A DNA stretch of 8,329 nucleotides from an uncultured Clostridium sp. (GTDB lineage: Bacteria > Bacillota > Clostridia > Lachnospirales > Lachnospiraceae): positions 1-8,329 of the forward strand of contig CANRXD010000053.1 of the NCBI GenBank assembly GCA_947643685.1, written 5' to 3'. Under the pieces are notes generated by a model. It searched no databases. It had not been told where the DNA came from and worked only from the letters and a program-made list of their open reading frames with translations. Positions 1-5,887 of the stretch are shown here, piece by piece (within the stretch, counting starts at the first letter, position 1; each line of letters starts with the position of its first letter). The position numbers and the translations under genes are program-made.

Positions 1-252
1 TTCAATGGACTCTGAACGGCTTACATTTTTATTCAGTACATCCTTCAGTTCCCCAAGTCCGTTCACTTTGCGGAAAGCCAGGGAAGGAATTCCGGAAATC
101 GGGTTTTCAATTTTAGATAGGACACGAATACTCTGTATCAGAGAAGTTTTTCCTGAATTATTGGTTCCAGTCAATATGGTCAGACCGGGAAATTCTATGT
201 CCGTGCTGTCCTGATGAATTTTAAAATTCCTGATAGAATATTTTTCAAACAT
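1..252 (-). CDS. P-loop AAA ATPase, N-terminal 84 residues (cut by window edge)
   Basis: This is the 5' end of an ATPase gene that continues past base 1; the 84 visible codons are uninterrupted. The protein opens MFEKYSIRNFKIHQDSTDIE, then an FPGLTILTG strand and a Walker A motif GTNNSGKTS at residues 29-37. That arrangement (IRNFK strand, then GTNxSGKTS) is typical of the AAA_15/AAA_21, RecF/SMC/OLD-like ABC-class ATPases, and it resembles the start of DUF3696-type proteins. Walker B and the C-terminal part are outside the window, so the subfamily and any fused nuclease cannot be judged. The ATG overlaps the end of the upstream DUF262 gene by 8 nt, and an AGGAGA ribosome-binding site lies 5 nt before it inside that gene. 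This indicates translational coupling and a joint function. The ATPase class is confident; its role in defence is inferred. Confidence 0.88.
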   Translation of the reverse strand, partial: MFEKYSIRNFKIHQDSTDIEFPGLTILTGTNNSGKTSLIQSIRVLSKIENPISGIPSLAFRKVNGLGELKDVLNKNVSRSESIE

Positions 253-1276
253 TGCTTTCTCCTAAAATTATGTCCATTTCATTTAACCAGAGTTCAAAAC
301 GCATTCTTACCTTTGCGATGCTGGTATTGGACCCTCCCTTCACAGAACTCCGGAAGCCGGCATGTTCCGTAAGAAGTTGCCTCATACGCTGTCTGATCTG
401 CTCTCCATGATAAAGTAAACATTCTTTCTCATATCCGGAGAACGAATAGGTAATAACATCATACAAAGCCAGATTAATCCGGCGTTTTTTTTCATCCGCC
501 AGAAATGCATCGGCTCCCCAAATTTCTGCAATGGCATCAAATACATTTTTAAATACTGGTTCAAACTCTGCCTCCCGGCAACGGTAGTTCTCGTATTCCT
601 GAAGTGTTTTATCCAAAAAAACTTTCATATTGCCGCTATACTCTTCAAACCCCTTATAATAGAAAGACATGAAGCGCAGAACCAGTTCCTGGTGCTGAAG
701 CGCAGAAAAATCCACTTCTTTTTCCGAGATCGTCTGCCGGAAAGAATTATATTCCGCCAGCTTTCTTATGAATGGAATTCCCATAGTTCCGTATTGATAG
801 TTTCTGATTTCCTGGGAAGAAAAAGAACGGCGGTTTAAATTCAGGCTCTCAAACAGCTGGCGGCGAAATTCGCCCTCAAAATCATTATGAACCACATAAA
901 CGACCAATTGAAAATCTTCGATTTTTCTCTGTTCAATGGAGCTGAGCTCTGAAAAACGTCGCCCATTCCAATCGGGGTTTTGACTTACAAGCTCAAATCC
1001 ATCCTTAAAAAAGGATACGAAGGTCTTAATTCTCTGGGCACCGTCAATGATTTTCATGCTTCCGTCCTTTGCCGCTTCGAGAAATATCGCCTGTACAGGA
1101 ATTCCGCTGAGGGCAGCCTCGATTAATCTGCTTTTTCCTTCCGGCGTCCATCGCAGATTCCTAAGCTCCGGCGCATCCATTTTTAAAATTCCATTTTCTT
1201 CCCAGCGAAGCAATTCATAAAGGGAAAGAATTCTCATATCGATTTTAACTTGTTCATTTCCAGTAAAAACAGCCAT
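245..1276 (-). CDS. DUF262 domain protein (GmrSD N-terminal / ParB-like fold)
   Basis: This 343-residue protein has the DUF262 signature: a Trp followed by KSRLIEAALSGIPVQAIFLE (about residues 43-67), then the turn IIDGAQRIKTF at 76-86. Next come FESLNLNRRSFSSQEIRN at 142-159, the usual family segment around a conserved Asn, and an RMRFELW helix near the C-terminus (324-330). DUF262 is the N-terminal, ParB-like domain of GmrSD-type type IV restriction enzymes and occurs alone in many defence-linked genes. No C-terminal DUF1524 HNH domain is present; the protein ends after its helical part. Both hallmark motifs are altered: the usual QRxxxW reads LRNLRW (39-43 region) and the usual DGQQR reads DGAQR. 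It starts at ATG with GGAGA five bases upstream and has its own promoter. It overlaps the following ATPase gene, so the two probably form one system. The family call is secure; enzymatic activity is not established. Confidence 0.88.
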   Translation of the reverse strand: MAVFTGNEQVKIDMRILSLYELLRWEENGILKMDAPELRNLRWTPEGKSRLIEAALSGIPVQAIFLEAAKDGSMKIIDGAQRIKTFVSFFKDGFELVSQNPDWNGRRFSELSSIEQRKIEDFQLVVYVVHNDFEGEFRRQLFESLNLNRRSFSSQEIRNYQYGTMGIPFIRKLAEYNSFRQTISEKEVDFSALQHQELVLRFMSFYYKGFEEYSGNMKVFLDKTLQEYENYRCREAEFEPVFKNVFDAIAEIWGADAFLADEKKRRINLALYDVITYSFSGYEKECLLYHGEQIRQRMRQLLTEHAGFRSSVKGGSNTSIAKVRMRFELWLNEMDIILGESNV

Positions 1277-1320
1277 TTTTTCTCCATCTATTCGGGTTTT
1301 TTGTGTTTTTCTCTATATCT

Positions 1321-1349
1321 ATTTTATCCCATTCAGCCCGCGATTACAA
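1321..1349 (-). promoter_or_regulatory. Sigma-A-type promoter of the DUF262-ATPase pair
   Basis: Read on the minus strand, TTGTAA (1344-1349) and TAAAAT (1321-1326) are separated by exactly 17 bp. Transcription would start near 1314 and leave a leader of about 38 nt before the ATG at 1276. The sequence directly shows the boxes; promoter activity is inferred. Confidence 0.6.
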
Positions 1350-1389
1350 CACAATTCCAGATACAGTTCGCAGGGCGCGGAACCCCGGC

Positions 1390-1428
1390 CAAAAACGGAC
1401 GTCAAGCTTGCTTGTAAGGCGGTTTTTG
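1390..1428. terminator. Weak nested inverted repeat, possible terminator after the AAA_14 gene
   Basis: Seven-base arms CAAAAAC (1390-1396) and GTTTTTG (1422-1428) enclose a second small hairpin, CAAG (1403-1406) with CTTG (1411-1414). It lies 7 nt past the stop codon of the DUF4143 ATPase gene. The A/T arms resemble a bidirectional terminator, but the inner GC stem is interrupted and no clean U-run follows, so the call is tentative. Confidence 0.25.
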
Positions 1429-1434
1429 AGTAAC

Positions 1435-2661
1435 TTAAGACCCGCCCACGTCCATCATCCACCGCAGCGCATTCAGCTTCTGAACACCATTATAATTCAT
1501 TTCCTCAAAAATATCATCAAGCGTAATAAGATACTTGGGATAATTGTCTTCTATTTTTTTAAATGGCGCCAGCTCCCGCTCCAACACCTTTTCCTCCAGC
1601 GTTGTCTCTGCCACCTGATAATAGGAAGGGATTCCATCCTTCATGGAAACAAAGTCAATTTCCCCATCACGGCCCACCTGCCCCACATATACTTCATATC
1701 CGCGGCGCTTAAGCTCCAGATAAACAAGATTTTCCAGAATATGGCCCACATCGGATTCCTTTCCTTTCACCAGCATATTCCGCATTCCGATATCTGTGGT
1801 ATAATATTTATTGACCGTAGTTAAAAATTCCTTCCCTTTGATGTTGTACCGCCGCACCTCGTAAAACAGCAGGCTGTCCGTGAGCCCGCGGATATAACGG
1901 TCCACTGTTTTGGGATCGATCTTTTTTTGGTTCGATGTCATGGTATTTGCAATGGTTGTTGGCGATGTGCGGTTTCCGATGTTGAACAGTATGAATTTTG
2001 TCACTGCTTCCAGCATATTAACATCTGCAATCTTAAAACGTCTCACAATATCATTTAAAAGAATCGTGTTATAAATTCCGCTCATATATTCTCTTGCTTC
2101 CTGCAGCCCATAGTGATATTTCAGCACATACGGGAATGAGCCAAGCAAAATATACAGATTGAATTTTTCATTCAATGTGAGTTTCTTTCTCTCTTCATCC
2201 AGTCCCTGGCAAAATTCTTTAAAGGAAAGCGGCAGCATGGAAAGCTCCACATACCGGCCTGTCAGCAGTGTCGCCAGCTCACCGGACATAAAATATGCAT
2301 TGGAGCCAGTGATATACACATCACAGTTTTCTCGCAGAAACAGGCTGTCCACGGCCTTCTGATACTGTTCCACATGCTGAATTTCATCAAGAAAAATGTA
2401 ATTCATTTTATCCGGAACCAGCCGTTCCTTAACATACTTGTACAGGCTCCGGTAGTTTTGAAGGTCCTCGTACTCGATATCTTCAAAATTAATGGCTATA
2501 ATCTGCTCTGGTAAAATGCCGCTCTCTAAAAGATGATCACAGTATATCTCAAACAGCGTTGATTTCCCACATCTGCGTACCCCCGTGACTACTTTAATAA
2601 TTTGTTTATCCCTGTGGCGCAGCAGCCATTTCAGATATTCCTCGCGCTCAATTCTATGCAT
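1435..2661 (-). CDS. AAA_14 / DUF4143 family ATPase
   Basis: This is a 408-residue protein of the widespread stand-alone ATPase family with an N-terminal AAA_14 and a C-terminal DUF4143 domain. Visible motifs are Walker A GVRRCGKST (27-35), Walker B YIFLDEIQ (88-95), an ITGSNA sensor-1 segment (117-122), and LTGRYVELSMLPLSFKEF (133-150), a family hallmark. A winged-helix-like stretch covers about 220-265. A restriction-endonuclease-like C-terminal fold follows, with ENLVYLELKRRGYEVY (310-325) and GEIDFV (333-338). The position of the PD-(D/E)xK catalytic lysine reads QVAE (349-352), so nuclease activity is doubtful. Length is normal for the family. I chose the ATG at 2661: an AGGAGG site lies 7 nt upstream, and a TTG start further upstream (2712) would fall upstream of the promoter. 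The biological role of this family is poorly defined; an NTP-driven or toxin-like role is only a suggestion. Confidence 0.92.
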   Translation of the reverse strand: MHRIEREEYLKWLLRHRDKQIIKVVTGVRRCGKSTLFEIYCDHLLESGILPEQIIAINFEDIEYEDLQNYRSLYKYVKERLVPDKMNYIFLDEIQHVEQYQKAVDSLFLRENCDVYITGSNAYFMSGELATLLTGRYVELSMLPLSFKEFCQGLDEERKKLTLNEKFNLYILLGSFPYVLKYHYGLQEAREYMSGIYNTILLNDIVRRFKIADVNMLEAVTKFILFNIGNRTSPTTIANTMTSNQKKIDPKTVDRYIRGLTDSLLFYEVRRYNIKGKEFLTTVNKYYTTDIGMRNMLVKGKESDVGHILENLVYLELKRRGYEVYVGQVGRDGEIDFVSMKDGIPSYYQVAETTLEEKVLERELAPFKKIEDNYPKYLITLDDIFEEMNYNGVQKLNALRWMMDVGGS

Positions 2662-2668
2662 ACCGCCA

Positions 2669-2674
2669 CCTCCT
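2669..2674 (-). promoter_or_regulatory. Ribosome-binding site deciding the AAA_14 start
   Basis: A perfect AGGAGG lies 7 nt before ATG 2661. It excludes the longer TTG-initiated reading frame, which begins at 2712 upstream of the promoter. Confidence 0.8.
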
Positions 2675-2680
2675 GTCTCT

Positions 2681-2709
2681 AGTATACGTGGTTTCCGAAA
2701 AAATATCAA
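2681..2709 (-). promoter_or_regulatory. Near-consensus promoter of the AAA_14 ATPase gene
   Basis: On the minus strand TTGATA (2704-2709) and TATACT (2681-2686) are 17 bp apart. Each box matches the sigma-A consensus (TTGACA, TATAAT) at five of six positions. The predicted start site (about 2674) coincides with the Shine-Dalgarno sequence, giving a leader of only about 13 nt. Confidence 0.72.
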
Positions 2710-2789
2710 CAAAAAATCGGAATGTATTCCGTTTGTTTTTCAATAAAAGCAAAATTAAGGAATGCATTCCGTTTTCAATTTGACGTGCT
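2710..2789. repeat. 40-bp duplication carrying two palindromic operator-like sites
   Basis: Two related units begin at 2710 and 2750. Each has an A-rich run, then a palindrome followed by CGTTT and TCAAT. The palindromes are GGAATGTATTCC (2719-2730, extended by flanking C/G) and GGAATGCATTCC (2759-2770, a perfect 12-bp palindrome). Their centres are 40 bp apart, about four helical turns, and about 50 and 90 bp upstream of the predicted AAA_14 transcription start. This geometry suits a dimeric DNA-binding protein. The binding protein is unknown. Confidence 0.65.
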
Positions 2790-2839
2790 GACACATTTAC
2801 ATTTTACCGAATGACTTGCCTGAATTTTCCCCCGCCGCC

Positions 2840-4483
2840 TTATACACGATAAAACTTCTGATTTTTACTTTTGGGATGGCCGGGAATGGTCATTTTCAGC
2901 CTTCCGTTTGCTACCAGAGGATTAATGTAATGATTGCTTACATAAAAGATGGTTGCCATGCCAAGAAATTCTGCAATCTCCTTTCGTCCCCGTGGAGTCT
3001 CACAGAATTTCAACAGTTTTTCCTCCTCAGTGAAGTCCGCAGGCGGCGTATCTTCATGCTCTCCATTATAAAAGGTAACACAAAAAAAATTTTCTGATTC
3101 TGAGAATACAGCGTCCTCCATTCCCAGACTGCCCAATTCCCTCTGTATGGCAGAAATTCCGGAATGCCTGTTTTTCATAATTCCCATAATTTCCAGAGCC
3201 CTGGCCAGAACCAGGTTTCTTATCTCTGCCTGCCTCTCCCCCAGTTTATCGAAAGACGTCCTTCCATAAAGTCCCCCCGGGCTCCTGACTTCTACCCTGT
3301 TCTTATAAACAATCACTTCTACCGGCACAGACTGCGTATAAACGCTGTAATCTCTGTGGACCAGAGCATTCAATACTGCCTCTTTTAGAGCAGAAACCGG
3401 ATATTCACACCGTTCCGTGCGCCGGCCGGTGCCAGGATCACGAACGGATTTACGTTTCAGATGACGGTTAAAAAAATCCGATACACCATTTAAAATTTCT
3501 GGTATCGTGCCCTCCAGCCTTTGATTCACCGTGTACTGTATTTTTTCCCGGGTTCCTGTTTGCACTTGCTCCTGTGGTTCTTTTCGTACCACTGCCCATG
3601 CTTCTTTTTGCATCTCTTCCTGTGGCTCTTTTCGCGCCCTTTCTTGTTCTGCTTTTTGCACCACTGCTCGCGCTTCTTTCCGTACTATTTCCTGCGTTTC
3701 TCTTCGTACCACTTCCTGCACTTCTCTTCGTGCTCTTTCCTGTACTTTTCCCCCCGCCTCTGTGTCGGTTCTGTCCTCCGAAGCGACCATGGCATGAACC
3801 ATATACTGGGGGTAAAATATCTGTGGGTAAACAGAAAACAACAATGTGCAGGCAAGGGTGGGATGTCCATCCACAGTCATGCCAAGAAAGTGTTTTATGT
3901 CTGAGTCAGGCAGATGCACCAGGCCCGGATGCCGCTCCCTTGCCATGGACAAATAAGAATTCAGGGCTCTTTCATTAACAGCACTCATATCTGTATTGTA
4001 ATTTACCCGCATATCATCCTGGTATTTCTTCCGGTAAGCTTCATAGCCATATATCCGGTAAGCCGACATCCGCACATTGAAACTGCCTTCTCTCACATAG
4101 GCGCCCATGCTTTTCCCCATTCCTTTATAATAACATGGACGTTCCGGCACATCCAAAGGCGGAATCTCCGCTGCCACAACACAGCTGTTTCTGTATTTTA
4201 ATACCGTAAACAAAGGCTGCACCACAGGCTCCATCTGCCTGCACTGCTCAGATACTTTTTCTTGCAAATCGCTGACATCATAAACGCCTGTGACCGCGAA
4301 TCCGCTTTCAGCATCCAGACCAAAAAGAATCACTCCTCCGCTGTCCTGGTTGGAAAAGGAGGATAAAACAGCATATAATGGTCTCGGACATTCCCGGTCG
4401 GCTGACAGGATCTCGATAGTCGTTCTGTTGGCCTGTCTGGCCTGTACTTTTTTGACCAATTCCATAAGTTCCAGCTCCATCAT
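2840..4483 (-). CDS. AlbA_2 / HATPase_c_4 (Schlafen-like) putative transcriptional regulator with an internal 8-residue repeat tract
   Basis: This 547-residue protein has the two-part architecture of the AlbA_2/ATP-binding regulator-like family. The N-terminal AlbA_2 region shows LSSFSNQDSGGVILFGLD (40-57), AAEIPPLDVPERPCYYK (104-120) and YVREGSFNVRM (129-139). The HATPase_c_4 part begins at EGTIPEIL (324-331) and has ALKEAVLNALVHRDYS (365-380) as the N-box and VEVRSPGGLYG (397-407). The usual GSGI near 440 reads RHSGI. A winged-helix-like tail follows (about 484-547). Residues 249-312 are eight tandem 8-residue units, not a normal part of the family. ATG 4483 has only a weak GGTGA upstream; Met7, preceded by GGAG nine bases away, is an alternative start. 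The gene has its own promoter. Family placement is confident; its DNA target is unknown. Confidence 0.88.
   Translation of the reverse strand: MMELELMELVKKVQARQANRTTIEILSADRECPRPLYAVLSSFSNQDSGGVILFGLDAESGFAVTGVYDVSDLQEKVSEQCRQMEPVVQPLFTVLKYRNSCVVAAEIPPLDVPERPCYYKGMGKSMGAYVREGSFNVRMSAYRIYGYEAYRKKYQDDMRVNYNTDMSAVNERALNSYLSMARERHPGLVHLPDSDIKHFLGMTVDGHPTLACTLLFSVYPQIFYPQYMVHAMVASEDRTDTEAGGKVQERARREVQEVVRRETQEIVRKEARAVVQKAEQERARKEPQEEMQKEAWAVVRKEPQEQVQTGTREKIQYTVNQRLEGTIPEILNGVSDFFNRHLKRKSVRDPGTGRRTERCEYPVSALKEAVLNALVHRDYSVYTQSVPVEVIVYKNRVEVRSPGGLYGRTSFDKLGERQAEIRNLVLARALEIMGIMKNRHSGISAIQRELGSLGMEDAVFSESENFFCVTFYNGEHEDTPPADFTEEEKLLKFCETPRGRKEIAEFLGMATIFYVSNHYINPLVANGRLKMTIPGHPKSKNQKFYRV
3548..3739 (-). 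repeat. 24-bp in-frame tandem repeat (eight 8-residue units) inside the AlbA_2 gene
   Basis: Eight consecutive 24-bp units encode ERARREVQ, EVVRRETQ, EIVRKEAR, AVVQKAEQ, ERARKEPQ, EEMQKEAW, AVVRKEPQ and EQVQTGTR. A partial unit, EKIQ, follows. The consensus is (E/A)xV(R/Q)(K/R)Ex(Q/R). The tract is charged, probably helical, and sits exactly between the two recognisable domains. Units have diverged at codon level, so the expansion is not fresh. Confidence 0.9.
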
Positions 4484-4606
4484 GGCTTCACCAATTCCTT
4501 TTCCTTTGTCTTTTTCCCGTGCTTTTCCTGCACCATGTCCCTTCCGGCTCTGGTTTTGATAGATTTGAGGCAGGCATGTGATACATAACCTTTCGATTTT
4601 GATATC

Positions 4607-4635
4607 ATTTTAAGGCAATTCATATTGCAAGTCAA
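4607..4635 (-). promoter_or_regulatory. Promoter of the AlbA_2 gene with inverted repeat in the spacer
   Basis: On the minus strand TTGACT (4630-4635) and TAAAAT (4607-4612) have a 17-bp spacer. The spacer contains an inverted repeat GCAAT-TCAT-ATTGC (4615-4628) that could be an operator. The promoter lies directly after the stop codon of the preceding 189-residue gene. The expected start near 4600 gives a leader of about 117 nt. Confidence 0.65.
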
Positions 4636-4642
4636 TAAAACA

Positions 4643-5212
4643 CTAGGGCATCTTCTCTTCCGAAATCTGACCGCAGTTAATCTCAAGCAATATATTTCTC
4701 AAAAGACGAAGCCCATACAAGTAGTATTCCTGTTCACAGATAAGCTTGATGTCCTCAAACATTTCTGATATATTTTTTTCCCATTCCGATTCAGGCTCCG
4801 TTTTCCCTGATAAGCTCCGTTTTAAAATCCGCCGGATTCCTTTTCGCTGCCTTTTCATGTAACCGGACAGTTCTGGAAAGAGGGAATACTTCAGGGATTC
4901 AGCTAAGCTATCGTTTCCTGCTAACATGGCCGCAATGTTCCAGAATTTTTTCCGTATGTAGTCATCTTGTGTGACCAAAATGCTATTGACACTTTTGGCC
5001 ATGCTGTAATAATTTTCAAAACACGATTGAAGCTGGAAAATATTCCTGCAAAACAACTCACGATTCAGTCTGCTTTTGTATTGACAATGCTCCGGCGTAT
5101 CCTTCATCGCTTTTCGGATATCAAGGATAAAATCCACAGACGAAATTTCATGGCACATGGTTACCACACCCAGGATTTTTTTATTTTCTTCTAAAATATA
5201 TGCTGTATTCAT
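4643..5212 (-). CDS. Unrecognised 189-residue soluble protein, third gene of the membrane operon
   Basis: I do not recognise this protein. It has no hydrophobic segment long enough to cross a membrane and no signal peptide, so it is probably cytoplasmic. The first part (1-35) looks like beta-alpha (TAYILEENKKILGVVTM, then HEISSVDFILDIRKAMKD). The remainder is mostly helical and contains a strongly basic patch, YMKRQRKGIRRILKRSLSGK (118-137), followed by an acidic stretch around 138-160. The basic patch could contact nucleic acid or membrane lipids; this is a guess. ATG 5212 is preceded by a perfect AGGAGG with 7 nt spacing. The gene starts 17 nt after the stop of the 218-residue membrane protein gene, so it is expected to be co-transcribed with it. 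The gene call is firm; the function is unknown. Confidence 0.85.
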   Translation of the reverse strand: MNTAYILEENKKILGVVTMCHEISSVDFILDIRKAMKDTPEHCQYKSRLNRELFCRNIFQLQSCFENYYSMAKSVNSILVTQDDYIRKKFWNIAAMLAGNDSLAESLKYSLFPELSGYMKRQRKGIRRILKRSLSGKTEPESEWEKNISEMFEDIKLICEQEYYLYGLRLLRNILLEINCGQISEEKMP

Positions 5213-5219
5213 GCTGATT

Positions 5220-5225
5220 CCTCCT
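5220..5225 (-). promoter_or_regulatory. Ribosome-binding site of the 189-residue gene
   Basis: A perfect AGGAGG lies 7 nt before ATG 5212, within the 17-nt gap after the preceding stop codon. It supports independent, efficient initiation on the operon message. Confidence 0.75.
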
Positions 5226-5229
5226 GTTC

Positions 5230-5886
5230 TTAAAACGGGGTACGGGTCATATCAAGCTTACGCCGGATTTTTTCCGTTTCTGGTGAACAGCGTTTTCCTC
5301 CATCATGGTTAATGATAATGGAAAGCAGATTGTCCAGAACACAGCATAATGCAAAAACGGCCAGAACTGTCAGATATCGTTTCAGGTATATGATGTCTGT
5401 ATTTATGGACGGCTTCCAGAAGTTAAGCTCCACGATGTGAAAAAATGCAAAAAAATATAAAAATGACCAGAAAGTAAGAACGACCTTAAAAAAGGCTACA
5501 ACCGCATATTTAACGAATTCCAGATCTGATGTATACCAGCTTTTGGAAGGAGCCGGAATTTTATCGTCCATTTCAAGTGCAAACCTGTATTTTCCTTTTA
5601 TCTGCTTTCTTAGCAGAATATCATATGCAACTCCTGCCAGAATCGCCAGAATAAAGAATCCAAAGGGAATCGCTGCAATCCAGAAAAGAAGCGGCTGATC
5701 CTCCCCTGGCATCAAAATAAAATATAGAACAAAGGCAATAATTAGACCATCCAATATGTTTATGACAGCTTTTCGCCATGTCGGCAGATTAATAATGTTT
5801 CCACGGTTCCTGTTTATGGAACCCTGAACCAATAAAACGCTGGCAATAAATTGAACTAAAATAAAAAAGAAACAAAAATTACTCAT
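5230..5886 (-). CDS. Unrecognised five-helix integral membrane protein (218 residues)
   Basis: I do not recognise the family. Five hydrophobic segments are visible at about residues 3-20, 42-59, 66-92, 125-152 and 168-192. Positive residues in loop 21-41 (NRNRG, WRK), loop 93-124 (RKQIKGKYR) and the C-terminal tail (KIRRK) place these parts inside. The short acidic loop PGEDQ (60-64) falls outside, so the N-terminus would be outside. I start at ATG 5886 (MSNFCFFFIL) because GGAGGT lies 5 nt upstream, inside the end of the preceding gene. The longer reading frame to 5949 has no comparable site and would overlap that gene by 62 bases. Only one base separates the start from the upstream stop codon, which implies coupled translation and a partner role with the 687-residue protein. 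The gene call is firm; the function is unknown. Confidence 0.85.
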   Translation of the reverse strand: MSNFCFFFILVQFIASVLLVQGSINRNRGNIINLPTWRKAVINILDGLIIAFVLYFILMPGEDQPLLFWIAAIPFGFFILAILAGVAYDILLRKQIKGKYRFALEMDDKIPAPSKSWYTSDLEFVKYAVVAFFKVVLTFWSFLYFFAFFHIVELNFWKPSINTDIIYLKRYLTVLAVFALCCVLDNLLSIIINHDGGKRCSPETEKIRRKLDMTRTPF

Positions 5887-5887
5887 T

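Noticed and set aside
1303..1824. 173-codon plus-strand open frame
   Set aside because: It runs antisense to the AAA_14 gene, whose motifs are unmistakable, and across the intergenic GC-rich patch. It has no recognisable domain.
2662..2712. 17-residue N-terminal extension of the AAA_14 ATPase from a TTG start
   Set aside because: This start lies upstream of the predicted promoter and lacks a ribosome-binding site, while ATG 2661 has a perfect one.
3521..3978. Plus-strand open frames rich in Cys, Phe, Leu and Ser
   Set aside because: These are antisense shadows of the 24-bp repeat tract in the AlbA_2 gene. They appear in all three plus frames because the repeat contains no stop codons.
4480..4608. 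42-codon minus-strand frame overlapping the AlbA_2 start by ATGA
   Set aside because: Its first ATG lies in the -10 box of the predicted promoter, and no internal start has a usable ribosome-binding site.
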